64,000 nucleotides of DNA from Thermoleophilia bacterium (lineage in GTDB: Bacteria; Actinomycetota; Thermoleophilia; Miltoncostaeales; Miltoncostaeaceae). The notes under the pieces are model-generated. The model was not told where the DNA came from and did not search any database. It saw only the letters and a program-made list of their open reading frames with translations. Below are positions 55,141 to 63,496 of this stretch, piece after piece; within the stretch, counting starts at the first letter, position 1; every line of letters starts with the position of its first letter. The stretch spans positions 1-64,000 of the forward strand of contig JANQPH010000026.1 in assembly GCA_028285405.1 (NCBI GenBank), read 5' to 3'. The position numbers and the translations under genes were made by a program.

Positions 55141-55568
55141 GGCCGACCCGGAAACGCCATGCGCCGCACGCCACGGGCGATGCCGAGCGCGGCGAGCAGG
55201 CTGGTCACGATGGTCACGCCGAGGCGGGTGGCATCGACGATCGGTCGCACCGTGACGCCGTCGGGACCGATGTCGATGACCGCGACGGGCCGGCCGACAG
55301 CGGACCCTCCGCCACCGCCCCCGCCGCCTCCGCCGCGCGACTCCTCGTCCTCCTCGACCTCGGTGCCGAAACCGCCCCCGAAGCCGAACCCGCCGGCGCG
55401 CTCGATCACCGACGCGGTCACGATCACGCGCTCCCCGACTGCCTGGGGCTCGCCGAAGACGTCCCTGGCGCCGACGCCGCCCATGACCTTGGCCAGCGCC
55501 GCCTCGACGCGGGCGCCGATCCTGTCCGGCTCGAGCACGTGCTCGTCCACCTCTCCTGGCGAGCTCAT
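55137..55568 (-). CDS. GerW/YtfJ-family protein
   Basis: 143-residue protein with the GerW pattern: VEAALAKVMGGVGARDVFGE, GERVIVTASVIERAGGFGFG, a glycine run of about ten residues, then GRPVAVIDIGPDGVTVRPIV and a C-terminal hydrophobic segment. In Bacillus GerW is needed for spore germination; in Actinobacteria its role is not established. Overlaps both neighbours by four bases (ATGA before, GTGA after). Confidence 0.8.
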   Translation of the reverse strand: MSSPGEVDEHVLEPDRIGARVEAALAKVMGGVGARDVFGEPQAVGERVIVTASVIERAGGFGFGGGFGTEVEEDEESRGGGGGGGGGGSAVGRPVAVIDIGPDGVTVRPIVDATRLGVTIVTSLLAALGIARGVRRMAFPGRP

Positions 55569-55873
55569 CGCAACCTCCCAACGATCATGGCGACAACGGA
55601 TAGGGCTCCGAGCATGGCGGCGATCGCGCGCATGCGCGAGTGGATGTCCGTAACGCGGACCCGCTCGCGGCGACCGTCGGCATGGCGCACCTCGATCAGT
55701 GACGGCGCCAGTCGCGAGGTGACGGCGGCGACCGGGCCCAGGCGCACTCCGAAGGCGGACTCACGGGCGATGGGTGTCAGCTCGAGCCCCGCGACCTGGA
55801 GCGGCGAGACACGATGCTCGCGCCTGCGCCGCGACCACCCGACGGCTGTCGCATATGCGAGTCTTCGGCCCAC
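55565..55873 (-). CDS. Small membrane protein upstream of gerW
   Basis: 102-residue protein with a basic N-terminus, a soluble middle (LELTPIARESAFGVRLGP) and one C-terminal helix (RAIAAMLGALSVVAMIVGRL). The frame is open from 56086, but the upstream part is low-complexity; GTG 55873 is preferred. Unrecognised; its ATGA overlap with the GerW gene suggests joint function. Confidence 0.5.
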   Translation of the reverse strand: MGRRLAYATAVGWSRRRREHRVSPLQVAGLELTPIARESAFGVRLGPVAAVTSRLAPSLIEVRHADGRRERVRVTDIHSRMRAIAAMLGALSVVAMIVGRLR

Positions 55874-55930
55874 GCTTCGAGACTCTAGAGGGCCCCGCCG
55901 GAGCGTCGAAATGCACCCCTCGGGAGGACC

Positions 55931-56959
55931 GTGAGCCCCAGCCCAGATTGGTACCCGGACCCCACCAACGCGTCGCGCCTGCGCTACTGGGACGGGGTCA
56001 TGTGGACCCAGTGGGTGACGACCGACGGCGACACCAGCGAGGACCCGATCGCGGGCACCCCCCCTCCGCCGCCGGCCGAGGGTCACGCCGGCTGGTCCGG
56101 AGTGCGCGCCGAGCCCGCGGCACCTGCCGAGCCGCCGCAGCCGTCTGCGCCCGCGTCCGAGCCGCCGACGGCGTATCGCCAGCAGCAGGCCGGGCAGCCC
56201 ACGAGCTCCGGACCGCTGCCGGCCGAGGCGGCCCCGGCCAACACCCCCCGCTCGCTCACCCCACCGTCGGTGGCGCCGCCGGCGCCCGCCGAGCAGCTCT
56301 ACAGCTCGAGCATCGACCAGGTGCTGCTTCGGGGCGGCCTCGGCGTCGCGGCCCTCGGCGGGATCATCACCACGTTCTCGGCCGGGCAGGTGGGTGCGCA
56401 GCAGGAGATCCTCGGCAGACCGTCGGAGCTGGACGTCGGCGGCGGAGCGTTCACCGCCCTCGTCGCGGCGATCGTGATCATCGGAGCGGCGGCGGCCCCC
56501 TGGCTCTGGGCGCAGATCACCGGCATCGGCATCGCGGCCGCGCTCGCCATCGGGTCGGCGTTCGCCGTCATCTCGTTTCGCACCAACGAGGACTTCGTCG
56601 AGATACTCGACGTCTCGCTGGGGACCGGCGGCTGGATCATCCTCGCCGGATCGCTCGTCGCGTTCGCCGGCCTCGCGCTCGCCCTGCTCGGCATCGCGAT
56701 GCGGCCGCCGAAGCAGCAGGAGCCCGACAAGTCCAAGGGCGTCGCCGCCCTGGTGCTCGGCATCGCCGGCTTCCCGCTCGGCTTCGCAGCCGCGCTCGGG
56801 GTGACCTTCGGGCTGCTCGGGATGGCCGAGAGCCGGAATGCCAAGGAGGGCCGGGGGCTCTCGCTCGCCGGGTTCATCGTCGGGCTGGTCGCGCTCGTCC
56901 TGTGGTTCCTGATCGTGACCGCCGCGATGTTCTTCGCGGAGCCGACCTCCGGGAGCTAG
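55931..56959 (+). CDS. DUF2510 membrane protein
   Basis: 342-residue protein: N-terminal DUF2510 (WYPDPTNASRLRYWDGVMWT, near residues 7-26), a Pro/Ala-rich linker of about 90 residues, then two helix blocks (residues about 135-155, 170-215, 235-260) and a DUF4190-like C-terminal pair (ALVLGIAGFPLGFAAALGVT, LSLAGFIVGLVALVLWFLIV). Typical actinobacterial envelope protein of unknown role. GTG start. Confidence 0.8.
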   Translation: MSPSPDWYPDPTNASRLRYWDGVMWTQWVTTDGDTSEDPIAGTPPPPPAEGHAGWSGVRAEPAAPAEPPQPSAPASEPPTAYRQQQAGQPTSSGPLPAEAAPANTPRSLTPPSVAPPAPAEQLYSSSIDQVLLRGGLGVAALGGIITTFSAGQVGAQQEILGRPSELDVGGGAFTALVAAIVIIGAAAAPWLWAQITGIGIAAALAIGSAFAVISFRTNEDFVEILDVSLGTGGWIILAGSLVAFAGLALALLGIAMRPPKQQEPDKSKGVAALVLGIAGFPLGFAAALGVTFGLLGMAESRNAKEGRGLSLAGFIVGLVALVLWFLIVTAAMFFAEPTSGS

Positions 56960-56984
56960 CCCAGCCAGCCCCCGCGCACGGGCG

Positions 56985-57371
56985 TCAGCGCTTTCCGGCG
57001 AGCTCGAGGTTCTCGTCCCACCTGACGACCAGCGCGTAGAGCACGAGCACGCTGATCGCGATCGTGACGATTCCCCAGAGCGGGAACGCCGCGAGGAACG
57101 CGACCTGGGCGGCCATGTTGAGCGTGACGATGACGACCGCGCCCCACCTGGCGAGCCCGTTGGCGCTGAAGAGGCCGGCGCCGATGAGGATCAGGAGGAT
57201 CCCCAGGATCAGCGTGATCACGCCCCACGTCGTGAAGTCGAAGACCAGGAGCCCGGCGCTGGTCACCGCGAAGTACTCGTCGTCGAAGATTGCGGCGAGC
57301 CCCTGCAGGACGTCGAACACCCCGATGACGATCGCCATGATGCCCGCGAAGTAGATCCACCCCGTCCACAC
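56985..57371 (-). CDS. Four-helix membrane protein (DUF7144-like)
   Basis: 128-residue protein with four helices and the conserved GWIYFAGIMAIVIGVFDVLQ, DDEYFAV and LVFDFTTWGVITLILGILL. A common actinobacterial family without known function. GTG 57371 start. Single gene convergent with the DUF2510 gene. Confidence 0.8.
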   Translation of the reverse strand: MWTGWIYFAGIMAIVIGVFDVLQGLAAIFDDEYFAVTSAGLLVFDFTTWGVITLILGILLILIGAGLFSANGLARWGAVVIVTLNMAAQVAFLAAFPLWGIVTIAISVLVLYALVVRWDENLELAGKR

Positions 57372-57516
57372 GATGCGCCGCTCCGATCGTCGATTTGCCG
57401 CCGGGCAGCCTAGCCCGCGATCGATCGCATCGGACCGCAGGTGGGGCGCCCCCTGCCGGAACCCCGCACGGCTTCCTCATGCGCCCCGAACAATCGTTCA
57501 CGCGGCGACCGTCATG

Positions 57517-57535
57517 AACGGCCACCATGGCCGTT
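57517..57535 (+). promoter_or_regulatory. Hairpin upstream of the diguanylate cyclase
   Basis: AACGGCC-ACCAT-GGCCGTT (7-bp perfect arms), ending 29 bases before the ATG and followed by GTTCC. A 5'-leader stem or terminator; no match to a c-di-GMP riboswitch is seen. Confidence 0.4.
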
Positions 57536-57564
57536 GTTCCAGGTGACACCACTCGGGAGTGACC

Positions 57565-58611
57565 ATGGAACGGTCGAGGCACATCCGCAGCGGCGCACGG
57601 GTACTCGGGCGGCTGACGACACGGGGCGCGGGCACCGCGCTGGCCCTCGCCATCGGTACGGCGGCGATCGGGAGGACCACCTCGACGCACCGGCCGAGCC
57701 CGGCCCGGCGGGGCGGCGTCGAAGGGCTTCGCGCGGCGGCGGCCCAGGCCACGCTGCGACGGATCGCAACCGCGATCGCCGAGGGCGGCACGCTCGACGA
57801 GCTGCTCGAGCGCGTCGTCCACGAGGGTCGCATCCTGCTGGACGCCCAGCGCGTCGAGGTCGCGGTGAACGACCCCCGCGCCGGCAGCGTGTGGGCCGGG
57901 ACCGGCGCGCAGGGCCTCCGCGAGGACGACGCCGCGCGCGGGACCGCGGCGCTCGTCGACCGCCGGCGGCCGCGGACGCTGGTCGCGGCGATCCCGGGCA
58001 GAGGAACGCGGCAGGCCTTCGTGGTCGCCGACGGCGCATGCTCGCCCGACGCCGACCTCCTGATCGACGAGCTGGCTCGGCTCGCCGGACTGGCCCAGGC
58101 CCGCGCCGATGAGCACGCCCGCCTGCATGCCCTGGCGCGAACGGACGCCCTGACCGGACTCCGCAACCGCCGCGCCTTCGACGAGCGCCTCGCCGACGAG
58201 GTGACGACCGCCCGCCGGTTCGGTCGGCCGCTCTCGCTGGCGATCCTCGACATCGATCGGTTCAAGCGCGTCAACGACGAGTTCGGCCACATGGCCGGGG
58301 ACGAGACGCTTCGAGCCGTGTGCGGGGCGGTGGCCGCACAAGCCCGGGTCGAGGATCTCGTCGCGCGAATCGGCGGGGAGGAGATCGCGTGGCTGATGCC
58401 GGGCGCGGCGCCCCCCGCAGCGAGGGTCGCCGGCGAGCGAGCACTCGACGCCATTCGAGACCTCGGGCTGCCGGTGGGATGTGTCACCGCGTCATGCGGC
58501 CTGTCGCAGCTGCGCCGCTCAGACGCGAACGGGTGCGACGTCCTGCGCCGGGCCGACTGTGCCCTGTACGAGGCGAAGGCGGCCGGGCGGAACCGGCTGG
58601 CGCTCGGCTGA
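57565..58611 (+). CDS. Diguanylate cyclase with N-terminal GAF-like region
   Basis: 348-residue protein: N-terminal helix region (GAGTALALAIGTAAIG), a GAF-like sensor part (TLRRIATAIAEGGTLDELLE to about 180), and a GGDEF domain with DALTGLRNRRAFDERL, LDIDRFKRVNDEFGH and the active-site loop as GGEEI (residues about 272-276). Synthesises c-di-GMP from two GTP if active; the final Phe to Ile change is tolerated in some cyclases. GGGAG lies five bases before ATG 57565. Single gene. Confidence 0.88.
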   Translation: MERSRHIRSGARVLGRLTTRGAGTALALAIGTAAIGRTTSTHRPSPARRGGVEGLRAAAAQATLRRIATAIAEGGTLDELLERVVHEGRILLDAQRVEVAVNDPRAGSVWAGTGAQGLREDDAARGTAALVDRRRPRTLVAAIPGRGTRQAFVVADGACSPDADLLIDELARLAGLAQARADEHARLHALARTDALTGLRNRRAFDERLADEVTTARRFGRPLSLAILDIDRFKRVNDEFGHMAGDETLRAVCGAVAAQARVEDLVARIGGEEIAWLMPGAAPPAARVAGERALDAIRDLGLPVGCVTASCGLSQLRRSDANGCDVLRRADCALYEAKAAGRNRLALG

Positions 58612-58662
58612 TACCCGCGCGCTGCCGGTCGAGGTCGGGCCCGCCGCGGCTGGGAGCTCAGC

Positions 58663-58699
58663 TATCATCCGGCGCGTGAACGGCTTACGCAGCCGTTGA
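58663..58699 (+). promoter_or_regulatory. Leaderless promoter, mini-ORF and hairpin before the CNNM gene
   Basis: TATCAT (58663-58668) is followed after seven bases by GTG (58676) of a seven-codon frame, MNGLRSR, whose TGA (58697-58699) overlaps the TTG start of the next gene. CGGCT-TACGC-AGCCG (58681-58695) makes a hairpin inside it. This looks like a leaderless leader peptide with translational coupling. Confidence 0.5.
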
Positions 58700-60066
58700 G
58701 CGATTCCGTCGCGCTCATTGCAGCGCTGCTATTGGTGCTGCTGAACGGGTTTTTCGTCGCCGCTGAGTTTGGCCTCGCAAGGGCCCGGCACACGCGCGTC
58801 GAGCTGCTCGTCGAGTCGGGCAGTCGTTCAGCGGCGCTGGCAAAACGCGAGATCGCGAACATCGACCGCTACCTCGCGGCGTGCCAGCTCGGCATCACGC
58901 TTGCCAGCCTGGGTCTCGGCTGGCTCGGTGAGCCCGCGTTCGCCCACCTGCTCGAGCCGCTGCTCAGCACGATCGGTCTGGGCTCCGCCTCGTCGGTGGT
59001 GGCGGCGACGATCATCGCCTTCGTCATCATCACCGTGCTGCACGTCGTCGTCGGAGAGCTGGCGCCCAAGACGATCGCCATCCAGAAGCCCGAGGCGACC
59101 GCGCTCGCGGTGGCGCGACCACTCGAGCTCTTCCGCTGGATCTTCGCCCCGATCATCTTCGTCCTGAACGGCGCCGGAAACGCCCTGGTCCGCGCGATCG
59201 GGATCAAGCCGGCGACCGAAGCCGAGCTGGCGTCGACGCCCGAGGACCTTCAGCGCCTGATCGCCCAGAGCGAGAAGGGCGGGGCGATCGACCCCGATGA
59301 CGCGGACATGCTCGAGGGCGTGTTCGGCCTACACGAGACCCAGACTCAGACGATCATGACCCCGCGGCTCGAGGTCACCACACTCGAGGGCGACATGCCG
59401 GTCCGCGACGCCCTGAAGCGCGCGCTCGAGACCCGGCACTCGCGCTTTCCGGTCGTCGACGAGAACGACGTCCTCGGCGTGATCCACCTGAGCGGCCTCT
59501 CGCGCGGTGTGCTCGAGCGGGGGGACTCGGTCCCCGTGCGCGAGCTGACCGATCCGGCGCTGTTCGTGCCCGAGACCAGGCCGGTCGACGACCTGCTGAG
59601 CGACCTCCAGCAGCAGCGGACCTCGCTCGCGGTGGTGCTGGACGAGTACGGCGACTTCGCGGGCGTCGTCGCGGTCGAGGACATCATCGAGGAGATCGTG
59701 GGCGAGATCCACGACGAGCGCGATCGCGCGCCCGCCGTCGACCGGATGCCCGATGGGCGACTCATCGTGCGCGGGCACGTCTCGCTCGAGGACCTGCGCG
59801 ACTATGGCATCGAGGTCGTGGACGAGACCGTCACGAGCATCGGGGGGCTGGTCTTCACCCGCCTCGGCCGCCTGCCCGAGACCGGCGACATGGTCGAGGT
59901 GGACGGCTGGTCACTGACCGTCGAGGCGACCCAGGGCACCCGTATCGGCCTGGTCGCGATCGAGAAGATGCCCGAGCCCACCCCGTCCGACACCGAGCCA
60001 TCGACCGACGCGAGTCAGAACGGCTCCGGCGCCGAGCCCTCCGCCTCGGAGCAGCCGCAGAGCTGA
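58696..60066 (+). CDS. CNNM/CorC-family (hemolysin-like) membrane protein
   Basis: 456-residue protein: CNNM (DUF21) domain with four helices (residues about 5-150; LLLVLLNGFFVAAEFGLARA, HVVVGELAPKTIAIQKPEAT), two CBS domains (IMTPRLEVTTLEGDM; LAVVLDEYGDFAGVVAVEDI), CorC_HlyC domain near 350-430 and a disordered acidic tail. Family members export Mg2+ or Co2+ or regulate ion balance. The TTG start fits the family N-terminus. Confidence 0.9.
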   Translation: MSDSVALIAALLLVLLNGFFVAAEFGLARARHTRVELLVESGSRSAALAKREIANIDRYLAACQLGITLASLGLGWLGEPAFAHLLEPLLSTIGLGSASSVVAATIIAFVIITVLHVVVGELAPKTIAIQKPEATALAVARPLELFRWIFAPIIFVLNGAGNALVRAIGIKPATEAELASTPEDLQRLIAQSEKGGAIDPDDADMLEGVFGLHETQTQTIMTPRLEVTTLEGDMPVRDALKRALETRHSRFPVVDENDVLGVIHLSGLSRGVLERGDSVPVRELTDPALFVPETRPVDDLLSDLQQQRTSLAVVLDEYGDFAGVVAVEDIIEEIVGEIHDERDRAPAVDRMPDGRLIVRGHVSLEDLRDYGIEVVDETVTSIGGLVFTRLGRLPETGDMVEVDGWSLTVEATQGTRIGLVAIEKMPEPTPSDTEPSTDASQNGSGAEPSASEQPQS

Positions 60067-60087
60067 TCGGGCTCGTGCCCGACGACC

Positions 60088-60936
60088 TCAGGCGCCCGAG
60101 CGCAGCTGCCCGGAGAGCGCGCCGCGGTACATGAGCGCCTGGGCGCCGCAGCGGGCACCGAGCGCCGCGGCGTCGTCGAGCGAGTGGCCGAGGCCGAGGC
60201 CGACCGTGAGCCCCGCTGCGAAGCTGTCGCCCGCCCCGTAGGTGTCGACGACCGGCCCCGGCACCGCGGCGGGAGCGTATGCACGCTCGCCGTCGGCGTC
60301 GCGAATCCGCCCACCCTCGCCGCCGTGCGTCCATACGTACGCGGCCGGAGCCGGATCGAGGTCGCGCGGGTCGAAGGCCTCGTCGACGTCGGTCGCGCTC
60401 GCGACGATCACGTCGGGCCGGACGCCCGACTCGGCGAGCGCGGCGAGACGACGGGCCGTGACAACGAGGATCGGGCACTCGCGCGCCCGCCGGAGCGCGG
60501 CCGGATCGTGCCCGGTGAAGAAACACGAGCTCGCCTCCGACAGCAGCTCCCACGGCAGCGGGTCCTCGGCGGTCGCGATGACCGGCGCGCCGACGATGAC
60601 GATCGCGCGGTCGTGATCGTCGCCGGTCGCGCTGATCCCCCACGTCTGTGGCTGCGCCCGTCGGACGGCGTGGACCGCGACGCCCTCGGCCTCGAGCCGC
60701 TCCTTGGTCGCGTCACCGCGCGCGTCCGCGCCGAGCGCGGTGAAGAAGTCACACGCGACGCCGAGCTTGGCGACCTGCGCGGCAGTGACCGCGCCTCCTC
60801 CGGCCGGCTCCTCGATCGGGTCGGCCAGGCGGGTGATCTCGTCGGGCGCGGCCAGGCGGCCGTGGACGTGCACGATCCACTCGACATGCCCGATCACGGC
60901 GACGCGCCGTCGTCGACCGGGCGCCGGCTCGCTCAA
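60088..60936 (-). CDS. PfkB-family carbohydrate kinase
   Basis: 282-residue sugar or nucleoside kinase: VAVIGHVEWIVHVHG at the start, GGGAVTAAQVAKLG near 47-60, and the ATP/catalytic signature VVDTYGAGDSFAAGL (Asp is the general base). Substrate unknown. TTG at 60936 overlaps the serS stop (TTGA), so it may be translated by reinitiation; pairing with a tRNA ligase gene is not explained by function. Confidence 0.85.
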   Translation of the reverse strand: MSEPAPGRRRRVAVIGHVEWIVHVHGRLAAPDEITRLADPIEEPAGGGAVTAAQVAKLGVACDFFTALGADARGDATKERLEAEGVAVHAVRRAQPQTWGISATGDDHDRAIVIVGAPVIATAEDPLPWELLSEASSCFFTGHDPAALRRARECPILVVTARRLAALAESGVRPDVIVASATDVDEAFDPRDLDPAPAAYVWTHGGEGGRIRDADGERAYAPAAVPGPVVDTYGAGDSFAAGLTVGLGLGHSLDDAAALGARCGAQALMYRGALSGQLRSGA

Positions 60937-62213
60937 GCGGCGCCGTCCGCCCGGGGCTCGATGCGAGGCGGCGCGCCGCGCTCGACGAGGGGCGCGGGCA
61001 CGTCCACCGCCCCGTCGTCACGCTGGTGGTTCTCGAGCAGGGCGATGATCGTCCGCCCCACGGCGACGGCCGTCCCGTTCAGCGTGTGGACCGGCACGGT
61101 GCCCTTGCCTTCGGGCGGCCGCATGCGCGCCCGCAGGCGCCGAGCCTGATAGTCGGTGCAGTTCGAGCAGCTCGTGACCTCTCGGTACCGACCCTGGCTC
61201 GGGATCCACGCCTCGCAGTCGAACTTGCGCGCCGCCGATGCGCCGAGGTCGCCGACCGCGATGTCGACGACGCGGTACGGGATCTCGAGCTCACCCAGGA
61301 TGCGCTCCTCGATGGCCAGGATCCGCTCGTGCTCCTGCCCGGACTCCTCCGGCGCCGTGAACGAGAACATCTCGACCTTGTCGAACTGGTGGACCCGGAA
61401 GATGCCCCGGGTGTCGCGGCCGGCCGCACCCGCCTCCCGTCGGAAGCAGGTCGAGATCCCCGCGTACCGCACCGGCAGATCGTCGGCCGGGATGATCGAG
61501 TCGAGGTGCAGGCCGGCGAGCGGCACCTCCGAGGTGCCGACCAGGTAGAGGTCGTCGTCGGCCGTCGCGTAGATCGACTGGCGATCGGTCGGAAAGAAGC
61601 CGGTTCCATACATCGCGCTCTCGCGCACGAGCACGGGCGGGATCACCGGCAAGAACCCCTCGCCCTCGAGCACGTCGAGCGCAAACGTCACGAGGGCCAT
61701 CTGCAGCCGCACGAGCGGCCCCTTCAAGTACGCGAAGCGTGCGCCAGAGACCGCGGCGGCGGCCTCCATGTCGAGGGCACCGGCGGCCTCGGCGAGCTCG
61801 ACGTGGTCCTTGGGGTCGCCCAGAGCCGGCGGCGTGCCGACCTGTCGCAGCTCGACGCTGTCGTCCTCGCCGCCGTCCGGAGCCTCCGGGGCGGCGATGT
61901 TCGGCATGGCCAGCAGCGCCTCGTCACGACGCGCGTCGAGCTCGCGGAGCGTCTCCTCCTCGCGGTCCAGCGCGTCCGCCAGGCCGCGGCTCTGCGACTC
62001 GAGGTCGGACGAGTCGCCGCCGTCGCGCCGGATCGCGCCGATCTCCTTCGAGATGCGGGCGCGCTCGGCCCTGGTCGCCTCGACCCGCGCGCGCAGCGCG
62101 CGCGCCTCCTCGTCGAGGGCCTGCACCTCGCGCAGACCCTCCACGGTTCCGCGGCGGGCCATCGCCGCCCGAACGCCGTCGGGGTCCGACCGGATCAGTC
62201 GCAGATCGAGCAA
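60933..62213 (-). CDS. serS: Seryl-tRNA synthetase
   Basis: 426-residue class II synthetase: N-terminal coiled coil (LDEEARALRARVEATRAERA to about residue 100), motif 2 STCFRREAGAAGRDTRGIFR and motif 3 HTLNGTAVAVGRTIIALLEN. Charges the Ser tRNAs, two of which are in this window. TTG 62213 is the start, matching the LLDLRLIRSDP family N-terminus; GAGG is only three bases before it, which is short. The STAS gene ends 10 bases upstream. Confidence 0.95.
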   Translation of the reverse strand: MLDLRLIRSDPDGVRAAMARRGTVEGLREVQALDEEARALRARVEATRAERARISKEIGAIRRDGGDSSDLESQSRGLADALDREEETLRELDARRDEALLAMPNIAAPEAPDGGEDDSVELRQVGTPPALGDPKDHVELAEAAGALDMEAAAAVSGARFAYLKGPLVRLQMALVTFALDVLEGEGFLPVIPPVLVRESAMYGTGFFPTDRQSIYATADDDLYLVGTSEVPLAGLHLDSIIPADDLPVRYAGISTCFRREAGAAGRDTRGIFRVHQFDKVEMFSFTAPEESGQEHERILAIEERILGELEIPYRVVDIAVGDLGASAARKFDCEAWIPSQGRYREVTSCSNCTDYQARRLRARMRPPEGKGTVPVHTLNGTAVAVGRTIIALLENHQRDDGAVDVPAPLVERGAPPRIEPRADGAA

Positions 62214-62223
62214 CTGCCTCGCG

Positions 62224-62577
62224 CTACTCGGGCGCCGGCTCGGAGAGCGAGGCGAGCACGGACTCGTAGTCCTCGCCGAACGTGAAGGCACGCCTGAGGC
62301 CGGCGATCTCGAACACCCGGCGCAGGCGACGCTGCGGGCAGACGAGCCCGAGCTGGCCATCGCCCTCGCGGGAGCGGTTCAACAGGCTCACCAGGGCGCC
62401 GAGCCCGGAGGAGTCGACGAGCGTCACGTCGCTCAGATCGATGACGATCCGGGTCGAGGCGGGGTCCAGCTCCTGGATGTCGTCGCGAAACCCGCCCACG
62501 GTGTAGATGTCGAGCTCACCGCTGAGCGTGACCACCGCGGTGTCGCCGCGCATCTCGGTGGTCATCTCGAGCCCCAC
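62224..62577 (-). CDS. STAS-domain anti-sigma factor antagonist
   Basis: 117-residue SpoIIAA/RsbV-type protein: VVTLSGELDIYTVGGFRDDI, IVIDLSDVTLVDSSGLGALV with the phosphorylatable Ser in DSSG, and a FEIAGLRRAFTF end. It frees sigma factors when dephosphorylated by binding anti-sigma kinases; none is adjacent. GTG 62577 or ATG 62565 as start. Confidence 0.88.
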   Translation of the reverse strand: MGLEMTTEMRGDTAVVTLSGELDIYTVGGFRDDIQELDPASTRIVIDLSDVTLVDSSGLGALVSLLNRSREGDGQLGLVCPQRRLRRVFEIAGLRRAFTFGEDYESVLASLSEPAPE

Positions 62578-62647
62578 GACGGCGATCGTACCCGCCCGCG
62601 GCGACCGGCGCGGCGTCCACCGTGCGGCATCCGCCAGCAGCCGGCGG

Positions 62648-63496
62648 TCACGCGCGCGTGCGGTAGAGGTGGACCGTGATCGGGGCGAACACCGCCGTGA
62701 ACGCGGCGGCGACCCCGAGCACGATCCCGATCTGCGCCGGGTCGGCCGAACCGGCCATCAGGTCGCGCGATGCCGTCGTCAGGTGGCTGACCGGATTGAC
62801 GTCGACGAACGCCTCGAGCCAGCCCGGCAACGTTGACGGATCCACGAACACGTTGCTGATGAACGTCAGCGGGAACATGGCCATGAAGCCCGCGTTGGTC
62901 ACCGCGGTCGGCGAGCGCAGGAGCAGCCCGAGCGTCGTGAACACCCACGCCAATCCGCTCGCGAAGACCACGACCAACGCGATCGCCGCGACGACCCCGA
63001 GAGCACCGGCGTCCGGACGAAATCCGACGGCCAGGCCGACGAGCACGACCACGATCCCGGCGAGGGTGAAGCGCACGCTGTCGCCGAGGATCGCACCCGT
63101 CAGCGGCGCCGATCGCGGCGTTGGGAGCGAGCGGAATCGGTCTACCACGCCCTTGGTCACGTCGGTGTTGATGGTGGTGCCCGAGTACACGCTCACGAAC
63201 AGCACCGACATCACCAGGATCCCGGGCACGATGAACTGCGCGTACTCCTCGGTCGAGCCCGTGATCGCGCCGCCGAACAGATACGTGAACATGAGGACGA
63301 AGAGCACCGGCGTGACCGTGACGTCGAGCAGCTGCTCGGGCACGTGCTTGATCTTCAGCATCCCGCGCCAGCCGAAGGTGAGCGTCGCCGACAGCAGGCC
63401 CGGCCGCGTGGGTCGCTCGCCGGAGGCGATGACCGACGCGGGCACGTGCGCCGGCGCCGCGTCCGTGTCCCTGGCGCTCGTCTCGGTCGCGCTCAT
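62648..63496 (-). CDS. ABC-2 permease (DrrB-like)
   Basis: 282-residue permease with six helices and the ABC-2/DrrB pattern ([91 protein letters not shown]). Pairs with the upstream ATPase, whose stop overlaps its ATG (ATGA). Drug or lipid export is inferred. Confidence 0.88.
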   Translation of the reverse strand: MSATETSARDTDAAPAHVPASVIASGERPTRPGLLSATLTFGWRGMLKIKHVPEQLLDVTVTPVLFVLMFTYLFGGAITGSTEEYAQFIVPGILVMSVLFVSVYSGTTINTDVTKGVVDRFRSLPTPRSAPLTGAILGDSVRFTLAGIVVVLVGLAVGFRPDAGALGVVAAIALVVVFASGLAWVFTTLGLLLRSPTAVTNAGFMAMFPLTFISNVFVDPSTLPGWLEAFVDVNPVSHLTTASRDLMAGSADPAQIGIVLGVAAAFTAVFAPITVHLYRTRA

